Positions 44,222-51,801 of a stretch of DNA of 64,000 bases are shown here, piece by piece. Numbering within the stretch: the stretch's first letter is position 1; every line of letters begins with the position of its first letter. The translations under genes and the position numbers were made by a program. Under the pieces are notes generated by a model that did no database searches, was not told the origin of the DNA, and saw only the letters and a list, made by a program, of their open reading frames with translations. The DNA comes from Bilifractor porci (GTDB lineage Bacteria; Bacillota; Clostridia; Lachnospirales; Lachnospiraceae). The stretch is from the NCBI RefSeq assembly GCF_009696005.1, contig NZ_VUMV01000002.1:248001-312000 (forward strand), written 5' to 3'.

Positions 44222-44436
44222 TTGTATCTTTTCATACAGCCACAGAGGCGATGGAGGTGGAGGACATCTGCAGGGAGCAGAAGATCTCCGGCCGTCTGAT
44301 TCCCGTGCCGCCGGACATAAAGGCGGACTGCGGGCTGGCCTGGAGGACGGAACCCGGTAACCGGGAGCTTCTGCAGAAGGCGCTGGAGGGAAAAGTGGTT
44401 CCTGCCGGGTGGAATCTCCGGGAGTGCAGGTACTGA
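44209..44436 (+). CDS. DUF3343 putative Se/S carrier
   Basis: A 75-residue protein of the DUF3343 family, regularly found beside selD and selenium-linked desulfurases and proposed to be a selenium or sulfur carrier. The pattern MEQLIVSFHTATEAMEVEDI, then GRLIPVPPDIKADCGLAW, contains the conserved Cys near residue 41. It starts inside the end of the desulfurase gene and lies 80 bases before selD. The carrier role is a proposal from gene context. Confidence 0.8.
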   Translation: MEQLIVSFHTATEAMEVEDICREQKISGRLIPVPPDIKADCGLAWRTEPGNRELLQKALEGKVVPAGWNLRECRY

Positions 44437-44516
44437 GAGTCGGAAGGCGCGGCACTTTGCAAAATACTGCTCAGAAATGGGATGTGCGGATGTCAGACGA
44501 AGGAGTGGGGCTTGTG

Positions 44517-45560
44517 ATGGAAAAGGATGTCAAACTGACAAAGCTTTCGGAATGCGCCGGCTGCGGCGCAAAGGTCGGCGCGGGGGAACTGGCAAAACTC
44601 CTGGGCGGCCTGCCGGTAAACCGGGATCCCAATCTGCTGGTCGGGTATGACCGCAGTGACGATGCCTGCGTGTATCGGATTTCCGAGGATCTGGCCATGG
44701 TACAGACAGTGGATTTTTTTCCGCCGATCGTGGATGATCCGTTCCGGTTTGGAGCCATTGCCGCGGCGAACGCGCTGTCAGATATCTACGCGATGGGCGG
44801 GGAACCGAAAACGGCGCTGAATGTCATGGCTGTACCGGAGAATATGGCGCGGGAGACGGTACACGCGATTCTGCGGGGCGGCTACAGCAAGGTCTTTGAG
44901 GCGGGGGCGGTAATCGCCGGCGGACACAGCATTTATGACAAGGAGCCAAAATACGGAATGGCTGTCACAGGTTTTGTCCATCCGGAGAAAATGCTTACCA
45001 ATTCCGGCGCGAAGCCGGGGGATGTGCTGATCTATACAAAGCGGCTGGGAATCGGTGTGATCACTTCCGGGGCAAAGGCAGGAATGGTCTCCGGGGAGAC
45101 GGCGGAGCTGGCTGAAAAACAGATGATGACGCTGAACCGCGCGGCCAGGGACATCATGGTAAAATACCGGGTGCACGCCTGCACCGACGTGACCGGTTTC
45201 GGGATGCTGGGACACAGCCTGGAAATGGCGCAGGGAAGTGACCTGGAGATTCATTTTCAGACAGACCGCATCCGCTTTCTTCCGGAAGCCATGGATCTGG
45301 CTGTGCTGGGAATTCTTCCCGCTGGTATGTACCGGAACCGCCATTTCGCGGAGGAGTGGGTGGAACCGGGAAGGACAGAGACGGCATTTCAGGATCTTCT
45401 CTATGACCCGCAGACATCCGGCGGGCTTCTTATTTCGGCGGATCCGGCGGACGCGGATGTGCTTCTGGAGGAACTGCAGGGGAACCCGGATACGCGGCAG
45501 GCGGAGAAAATTGCCCAGGTGCGGGAATACCGGGGAGGGAAGAGGCTCTTTCTGGACTGA
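44517..45560 (+). CDS. selD: SelD: selenide, water dikinase
   Basis: A 347-residue enzyme that makes selenophosphate from selenide and ATP. The catalytic motif AGCGAKVGAGEL has Cys16 in the place that is Sec or Cys in other SelD proteins; the usual second Cys is Ala. Nucleotide-binding blocks follow (VGYDRSDDACVYRI, QTVDFFPPIVDDPFRFG, AANALSDIYAMGG and CTDVTGFGMLGH). The start ATG 44517 fits a GGAGTGGGG site; ATG 44490 is in frame but less well placed. The last gene of the yedF operon, it feeds both SelA and any selenium-cofactor pathway. Confidence 0.92.
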   Translation: MEKDVKLTKLSECAGCGAKVGAGELAKLLGGLPVNRDPNLLVGYDRSDDACVYRISEDLAMVQTVDFFPPIVDDPFRFGAIAAANALSDIYAMGGEPKTALNVMAVPENMARETVHAILRGGYSKVFEAGAVIAGGHSIYDKEPKYGMAVTGFVHPEKMLTNSGAKPGDVLIYTKRLGIGVITSGAKAGMVSGETAELAEKQMMTLNRAARDIMVKYRVHACTDVTGFGMLGHSLEMAQGSDLEIHFQTDRIRFLPEAMDLAVLGILPAGMYRNRHFAEEWVEPGRTETAFQDLLYDPQTSGGLLISADPADADVLLEELQGNPDTRQAEKIAQVREYRGGKRLFLD

Positions 45561-45785
45561 AAAGAGGACAGGTACCCTGCTGCCGGGTATCCGTCCGCGG
45601 CAGGCCAGGCGTATCTGGACCATACGGACAGATGCCGGGGGGCCGGGCGTCCGGCTGAGGCAGGAAAGGCGAAAATACAGAATTTTGCTGAGTTAGTCGG
45701 CATGAACACATCACATTGTCGTGTGAAGACCGGGCCGTGTCCATCGAAGTGCGGAAAAATGCACAAAAAAATATAAATTCAAATC

Positions 45786-45800
45786 TATTTACTGTAAATA
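45786..45800. promoter_or_regulatory. 15-bp palindrome upstream of the formate dehydrogenase operon
   Basis: TATTTAC-T-GTAAATA (7-base arms, 1-base centre) in the AT-rich start of the 472-base gap between selD and the operon. Probably an operator or activator site. Confidence 0.5.
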
Positions 45801-45830
45801 CTGCTCATGGTGTGCTATTCTGTTCCTACG

Positions 45831-46032
45831 GATTACTGTACCGATTCAGAAGCCGGCAAAGAAGCGAAGCCGTATCAAAGCGATACAGTAATCATCGAAT
45901 AGACAGACAGGGTCTGCGGAGGCGTAGGATAGAAACTGTCTGCTCTTCTGTTACGGGTGAAAGGTTTGAAAGTTGCCTCAGAGCAATCTGCGGCAGCCTT
46001 CTATGCATTGCGGAAACATAGGAGGTGATGCA
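45831..46032 (+). promoter_or_regulatory. Candidate structured leader of the formate dehydrogenase operon
   Basis: After selD, 472 bases pass before the next gene. GATTACTGTA (45831-45840) pairs perfectly with TACAGTAATC (45884-45893), closing a 43-base internal loop that contains GAAGCCGGCAAAGAAGCGAAGCCG-like purine-rich repeats. A second stem, AGACAG near 45902 with CTGTCT near 45940, encloses CTGCG-GAGG-CGTAG. The leader ends with the strong site GGAGGTGATG before 46033. A metabolite-sensing role (molybdenum or tungsten cofactor) is a guess; no class matched. Confidence 0.35.
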
Positions 46033-47868
46033 ATGGGTAAAATGTTGCTGGCAGATCCGAACCGTGTCGATGTGAAGATCGGTGCGCTTCTGCGGAAATT
46101 TGAGACGAAGGTCCGGGTGTACCCGCCGGGAACCTGTCCGATCACGGCGCAGCTGTCCTTCCTGGAGGCGTCCATGAACCAGACCTGTGGAAAGTGCGTA
46201 CCGTGCAGGGACGGACTCCCCCAGCTGGCGGAGATGCTGCGGAGCATACTGAACGGCGACGCCACCATGGATACGCTGAAGGAGATGAAGTCCCTGGCGG
46301 AATTTATCCGGGATTCGGCGGACTGCGCCATCGGCTATCAGTCGGCGCAGGATCTTCTGGATGGGATGGAAACCTTCAAAATCGAGTATGAGAGTCATGT
46401 GCGGGATCATATCTGTCCCTCCAATGTCGGGCAGAAGGTTCCCTGCGTCAACTTGTGTCCGGCGCATGTTGATATCCCGGCGTACATTGCGCTGATCCGG
46501 GAGGAGAAATACGCGGACGCGGTCAGGATGATCCGGAAGGACAATCCGCTGCCGACGGCGTGCGCCATGATCTGTGAGCATCCCTGCGAGGAGCGCTGCC
46601 GCAGAAACCTGATTGATGATTCACTGAATATCCGGGGACTAAAAAAGTACGCGGTGGATCACGCGGCGGCGGACAAGGTCCCGGTTCCGAAGAAAAACCC
46701 GTCTACCGGAAAAAGCATTGCCGTGATCGGCGGCGGACCAGCCGGCCTTACCGCGGCTTATTTCCTGGCGCTGATGGGACACCGGGTGGTTATCTACGAG
46801 CGCCATGACAGGCTGGGCGGCATGCTTCGCTACGGAATCCCGAATTACCGCTTCCCCAAGGACCGTCTGGAAGAGGATGTCAGGGCCATTCTGGATGCCG
46901 GAGACATCGAGGTGGTCTACCGCACGGAGATCGGGAAAGATCTTTCCGTGGAGGATATCCGGAAACAATATGACGCCATGTTTGTGGCGATCGGCGCGCA
47001 GCGGGGCAAGAAGCTTCGCATGGACGGCGTGGACGCCGGAAATGTGGAATCCGCTGTGGAAATGCTGGATGAGGTCGGGAACGGAAAACTTCCGGATTAT
47101 ACGGGCAAGAGAGTTGCCGTAATCGGCGGCGGCAATGTCGCGATGGACGCGGCAAGGACGGCCCTGCGCTGTCACGCGGAGGATGTCATGATTGTCTACC
47201 GCCGGCGCCGGGAAGACATGACAGCCCTGGATACCGAGATTGAGTCTGCTGTTATGGAAGGAATTGAGCTTCTTACGCTGGATGCCCCGAAGAGAATCGA
47301 GACGGACGAGAAGGGAAATTGTTCCGCCCTGGTTGTACAGCCGCAGATGATCGGCCCGTACCGCGGGGGAAGACCGTCTCCTGTGGACGCGGACAAGCCG
47401 GAGCTCAGGATTCCCTGCGAGGTGGTTTTGATTGCCGTCGGGCAGGATATTGTGAGCAAACCGTTTGAGGAGTTCGGCATGGCGGCGGACCGCGGAGTTT
47501 TCCGGGCAGGCCTGGATACGGCAGTGGAAAATCTTCCGGGCGTCTATGCCGGCGGAGACTGCGCCACAGGCCCCTCCACCGCGATCCGGGCGATTGCGGC
47601 AGGGAAAGTCGCCGCGCACAATATTGACGAATATCTGGGATATCACCATAAAATAGATTTCCAGGTGGAAGTTCCCGTTCCGCGGGAAAACAACAGGGTT
47701 CCGACCGGAAGGGCCAATATTTCCGAGCGGCCGCCCTACATCCGGAGAAATGATTTTGAACATGTGGAAAATTCATTTACCCATGAGGAAGCCATGCAGG
47801 AATGTGACCGCTGTCTCAGGTGCGATCATTTCGGCTGCGGCGTCCTGAAAGGAGGAATGGACGAATGA
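46033..47868 (+). CDS. NuoF-type Fe-S plus NfnB/GltD-like flavoprotein, electron partner of formate dehydrogenase
   Basis: A 611-residue fusion. Residues about 30-110 are the 4Fe-4S region from the end of NuoF proteins (TCGKCVPCRDGLPQL). From 130 a GltD/NfnB-type module follows, with the Cys cluster CVNLCPAH and CEHPCEERC, the FAD site IAVIGGGPAGLTAA near 229 and the NAD(P)H site VAVIGGGNVAMDAART near 360. Another Cys set ends the chain (CDRCLRCDHFGCG). It should pass electrons between NAD(P)H and the formate dehydrogenase through Fe-S clusters; the FMN domain of NuoF is absent. Its stop overlaps the start of fdhF (ATGA), so the two proteins are likely made in equal amounts and act together. 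Confidence 0.82.
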   Translation: MGKMLLADPNRVDVKIGALLRKFETKVRVYPPGTCPITAQLSFLEASMNQTCGKCVPCRDGLPQLAEMLRSILNGDATMDTLKEMKSLAEFIRDSADCAIGYQSAQDLLDGMETFKIEYESHVRDHICPSNVGQKVPCVNLCPAHVDIPAYIALIREEKYADAVRMIRKDNPLPTACAMICEHPCEERCRRNLIDDSLNIRGLKKYAVDHAAADKVPVPKKNPSTGKSIAVIGGGPAGLTAAYFLALMGHRVVIYERHDRLGGMLRYGIPNYRFPKDRLEEDVRAILDAGDIEVVYRTEIGKDLSVEDIRKQYDAMFVAIGAQRGKKLRMDGVDAGNVESAVEMLDEVGNGKLPDYTGKRVAVIGGGNVAMDAARTALRCHAEDVMIVYRRRREDMTALDTEIESAVMEGIELLTLDAPKRIETDEKGNCSALVVQPQMIGPYRGGRPSPVDADKPELRIPCEVVLIAVGQDIVSKPFEEFGMAADRGVFRAGLDTAVENLPGVYAGGDCATGPSTAIRAIAAGKVAAHNIDEYLGYHHKIDFQVEVPVPRENNRVPTGRANISERPPYIRRNDFEHVENSFTHEEAMQECDRCLRCDHFGCGVLKGGMDE

Positions 47869-50621
47869 TTCATGTCACGATAGACGGCATGCAGATGGAG
47901 GTGCAGGAGGGCACCACGATTCTGCAGGCGGCCAGAGGTGCCGGGATCCACATTCCGACGCTCTGCTATCTGGAGGGGATCAACTATGTCGGGTCCTGCC
48001 GTGTCTGTGTGGTGGAGGTGGAAGGCATGGAAAAGCTGCCGACTGCCTGCAACACACCTGCAGAGGAAGGCATGGTGGTGCAGACCATGTCGGAGCGTGT
48101 CGTGAACGCGAGGAAGATGGCGCTGAACCTTCTTCTCTCCAATCATCACAGAGGCTGCTTCTCCTGCCCGTCAAACGGTGCGTGTGAGCTGCAGGAGCTC
48201 TGCTACCGGTACGGGGTGGAGGAATCCACCTTTGCGGGGGCAAGGAAGCAGATTGAGACGCCTCCGGTAGAGGGACATCCGTTTCTCTCCTATCACCCGG
48301 AGCTGTGCATCCACTGCGAGCGGTGTGTAAGCACCTGCGCGAAGGCAACGGGAAGAGAGGCGATTACTTTCCGGAAAACCGGCATGTTCGGCATCATCAA
48401 CGCGCCGTTCGGGGAGGATTACAAGGACACGCTCTGCGAGTCCTGCGGAAACTGCGCGCAGAACTGCCCGACCGGGGCCATTACGGAAAAGAGAAAGAAA
48501 AAGTACCGCAGCTGGGAGGTCTCCCGTGTCCTGACCACGTGCCCGCACTGTGCGGTGGGCTGCCAGATGTATCTTCTGGTAAAGGACGGGAAGATCGTCG
48601 ATGTGGAAGCCGCTGACGGCCCTTCCAATCACAAGCTGCTCTGCGTCAAGGGAAGGAGCGCGTCCTTTGATTTCGTGGACTCTCCCAGAAGAATCCGGAC
48701 GCCGCTGATAAAAAACAAAGAAACCGGCGAATTTGAGGAGGCCACCTGGGACGAAGCCCTGGATCTGGTCGCGGAGAAGTTTACCGATATCAGGGATTCG
48801 TTGGGCGGCGACGCGCTTGCCGGGTTTGCCTGCTCCCGCTCCACCAATGAGGACATTTACATGCTCCAGAAAATGGTGCGGACGGCGTTCCAGAGCAACA
48901 ACACAGATAACTGCGCCCGTGTTTGACACGCCCCTACTGTTGCCGGTCTGGCAACCACGTTTGGATCGGGGGCTATGACAAATACGATCCAGGATATCAC
49001 ACAGGATGCGAACCTGATCCTGTTGATAGGCTCGAATCCGGAAGAGGCACATCCGGTATTCGGCATGCAGATCCGTCAGGCAGTGCAGCGAGGCGCGCAC
49101 CTGCTTGTGGCAGATCCGCGTGATATTGACCTTTCCAAGAAGGCGGATATTCACCTGAAACTGAAACCAGGCACGAATGTCGCTTTTGTGAACGGAATGA
49201 TGCATATTATCATCGAGGAAGGACTGCAGAATCAGAAATTCATTGATGAGAGAACAGAAAATTTTGAGGAATTAAAGAAGGTTACCGAGCCATACACAGC
49301 CGAGAAAACAGCGGAGATTTGCGGGATTGATCCGCAGCAGCTCCGGGAGGCGGCCAGGCTTTACGCGACAGCCGGAAATTCCGCCATTCTGTACTGTCTG
49401 GGTGTCACCGAGCACACCAGCGGAACAGAGGGCGTCATGTCTCTGGCAAATCTGGCTATGCTCTGCGGCATGATAGGCCGTCCCGGAACCGGCGTGAATC
49501 CGATCCGCGGACAGAACAACGTGCAGGGCGCCTGCGATATGGGGGCGGATCCGGACAAATTCCCCGGCTATCAGAAAATTACGGACCCGAAGGTTTTTGA
49601 GAAATTTGAAAAGGCGTGGGGAACAAAACTGAATCCCAATCCGGGAACCAAGGCGACCCAGTGCTTCCACAAGATGATGACGGGAGACATCAAAGGACTG
49701 TTTATCTTCGGCGAAGATCCGGTCCGGACGGATCCGGATACGAACCATGTGATCCATGCCCTTAAGTCTCTGGATTTCTTTGTCATCGACGAACTCTTTA
49801 TGACGGAGACCGCGAAATACGCGGATGTCATTCTTCCGGGACGTTCCTATGCGGAAAAGGAAGGAACCTTTACCAATACGGAGCGCCGGGTGCAGAGAGT
49901 GCGCAAGGCAGTGGAAATTGAAGGAAATACCATGGCGGATACGGATATCTTCACCGAAATCATGAACCGCATGGGGTATCCGCAGCCGAAGCTGACGCCG
50001 GCCCAGATTATGGATGAGATTGCGTCTGTGACGCCGTCCTTTGCGGGAATCAGTCATGAAAGACTGGACAGTGAGGAAGTGGACGGACGCGGCCTGCAGT
50101 GGCCGTGCACCGGGAAGGATCATCCGGGAACCAGAATTATGCATGTGGGAAAATTCGCCAGAGGAAAAGGGCTGTTCCAGCCCGCAGAGTACCGCGCGTC
50201 CTGTGAACTGCCGGATGACGAGTACCCGCTGGTTATGATGACCGGACGGATTCTGTACCACTACAATGCCTGCGCCATGACGGACAAGACCGAGGGAATC
50301 AATGAGATTGCGCCGGAGGCGTTCATTGAGCTGAACACGGCGGATGCCGAAAAATACGGCATCGCCGACGGAGAGATGATCGGAATTTCTTCCAGGAGAT
50401 CAGAGATCAGCGCCCGTGCCCGCGTGTCAGACAAAACACGGCCGGGAGAAACCTGGATGCCGTTCCATTACCTGAAGGCCGGAGCAAATTGGCTTACCAG
50501 CGCTGCTCTGGACAGCATTTCCGCGACGCCGGAGTACAAGGTCTGCGCCATTAAGGTCAGGAAGCTGTCGCCGGAGGAAACAGAGGCGGCAGAGGCCAGC
50601 GCAAGGACGACACTCGCCTGA
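47865..50621 (+). CDS. fdhF: Selenocysteine formate dehydrogenase, UGA at 48924 read as Sec354
   Basis: A 918-residue selenoenzyme. The in-frame TGA at 48924-48926 would end translation after NCARV, but the frame continues with HAPTVAGLATTFGSG to 50621; the same position is Cys354 in the paralogue at 51802. A SECIS hairpin follows the TGA. Domains: 2Fe-2S ferredoxin (1-80), NuoG-like 4Fe-4S site CFSCPSNGACELQEL, two 4Fe-4S motifs (CIHCERCVSTC, CESCGNCAQNC), then the bis-MGD catalytic part starting TTCPHCAVGCQM, with the catalytic Sec-His pair at 354-355 and a C-terminal MGD-binding domain. It interconverts formate and CO2. Coupled to the flavoprotein gene upstream; fdhD follows. Confidence 0.93.
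48924..48962 (+). promoter_or_regulatory. Bacterial SECIS element of fdhF
   Basis: The UGA codon at 48924-48926 is followed after 12 bases by the stem GTTGCC (48939-48944), loop GGTCT (48945-48949) and stem GGCAAC (48950-48955). The loop is the sequence recognised by SelB in E. coli fdhF, and UGACACG plus spacing also match that gene. Confidence 0.9.
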
Positions 50622-50694
50622 CACCGGAAAAAAATAATGATATGCCGCAGGCAGGCCAAAAAGAGTGATGCCGGAACATCCGGCGTGGAGAATT

Positions 50695-51600
50695 ATGACG
50701 GAAGTAGCAGACGAAAGCAGCCGTGACGGCCTGACCGGAGAAACTCCGGTCAGGACCATCCGGCGGGATGGAAAAGTGGAGAAAACCGGTCAGGAGCTTC
50801 TGCATGAGCAGGTGCTCCAGGTCTTTGTGAACGGGAAGCTGACCATGCGCCTTGTCTGCACACGGGAATATCTGCCGGAGCTGGTGATGGGCCGTCTCCT
50901 GACAGAGAAAATGATTCTCTGCGCGGAGGATGTCCGGTCTGTCACCGTCTGCCGTTTTGGAAGGAATGCCCTGGTCACGCTGCGCGAACGCGAAGGAGAT
51001 GCCCTTCCCGCTTCAGACAGTGGAGACGGAGGACAGGCGCAAAAAAGCCCGGAAGGCGCTTCGGAAGAGCCGGGGAACAAGGACGGGAGAAGGCCGGAAA
51101 GCGGTGCGGCGGTGGAGACAGTGGCGTCCTGCTGTACCGGAAGCCGGATTCTGGACCGAAGTCTGGCTGCGGCTCCGGAGCTGCGTCCGTCTGCCGGGCG
51201 GGAGATCCGGAAAGAATGGGTTTTCCGTCTGGCGGATGCTTTTGCCAAAGAACAGCCGCTTTACGCGGCTACCCGCTCCATCCACAGCTGTATTCTCAGC
51301 CGCTGCGGCCGCGTTCTGTTTTCCTGCGAGGATATCGGCAGGCATAATGCCCTGGACAAGGCCATAGGCTACGCTCTTCTCCATGAGATCCCTCTCTCGG
51401 AGTGCGAGGTCTACACAAGCGGGAGAATTCCGCTGGATATGACCAAGAAGGTCATACGGGCGGGGATTCCGGTGCTGGTCAGCAAAGCGGCTCCCACGGT
51501 GGAGGCGGTGGAACTGGCGCGCTCCTTCGGCATTATGGTCATCGGGCAGGCCCGTCCGGATTCCTTCCGGCTGTACTGTGGAGAGAGCAGTCTGGTCTGA
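50695..51600 (+). CDS. fdhD: FdhD: sulfurtransferase for formate dehydrogenase
   Basis: A 301-residue protein that passes sulfur to the molybdenum cofactor of formate dehydrogenase, an essential activation. Marks include LVCTREYLPELVMGRLLTE, the Cys pair near residue 145 (VASCCTGS), CEDIGRHNALDKAIG and YTSGRIPLDMTKKVIRAG, and SKAAPTVEAVELARS. The central loop (about 100-145) is Gly/Ser/Glu-rich and longer than usual. Start ATG 50695 is chosen for GGAG five bases upstream; GTG 50665 is in frame. It sits between fdhF and tRNA-Sec, 19 bases before the tRNA. Confidence 0.9.
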   Translation: MTEVADESSRDGLTGETPVRTIRRDGKVEKTGQELLHEQVLQVFVNGKLTMRLVCTREYLPELVMGRLLTEKMILCAEDVRSVTVCRFGRNALVTLREREGDALPASDSGDGGQAQKSPEGASEEPGNKDGRRPESGAAVETVASCCTGSRILDRSLAAAPELRPSAGREIRKEWVFRLADAFAKEQPLYAATRSIHSCILSRCGRVLFSCEDIGRHNALDKAIGYALLHEIPLSECEVYTSGRIPLDMTKKVIRAGIPVLVSKAAPTVEAVELARSFGIMVIGQARPDSFRLYCGESSLV

Positions 51601-51619
51601 CAGCGGCGCCGTTCTTTAC

Positions 51620-51712
51620 GGAGGCGGATAAGTGCTGGTGTGCTTCGCGGTCTTCAAAACCGTTGTGGGGAGTTAGCAGCTTCCCGGATGGGTTCGATTC
51701 CCATCCCCTCCG
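51620..51712 (+). tRNA. selC: tRNA-Sec (anticodon TCA)
   Basis: A 93-base tRNA with selenocysteine features: anticodon loop CTTCAAAA-type giving TCA, a six-pair D stem (AAGTGC / GTGCTT with wobbles), a long variable arm (GGGGAG...CTTCCC) and T arm ATGGG-TTCGATT-CCCAT. The acceptor stem GGAGG / CCTCC carries one mismatch further in. It lies 19 bases after fdhD and 89 bases before the next coding region, so it is probably cut out of a longer transcript. Confidence 0.92.
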
Positions 51713-51801
51713 CTCTTCAAATTTTCTGTTCATACACATCTGTCTCAGAACTGTACAAAGACCGGCCGGTGGAAAACGCCGGACCGGCAGAGGAGGTACA
51801 A

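Noticed and set aside
45561-45785. Protein-coding gene after selD
   Set aside because: Short open frames exist but have no ribosome site, start or recognisable sequence; I see only spacer.
48924-48926. TGA within the first formate dehydrogenase as a nonsense mutation splitting the gene in two
   Set aside because: The frame continues without damage, the paralogue has Cys at that exact residue, a canonical SECIS follows, and selABCD are all present.
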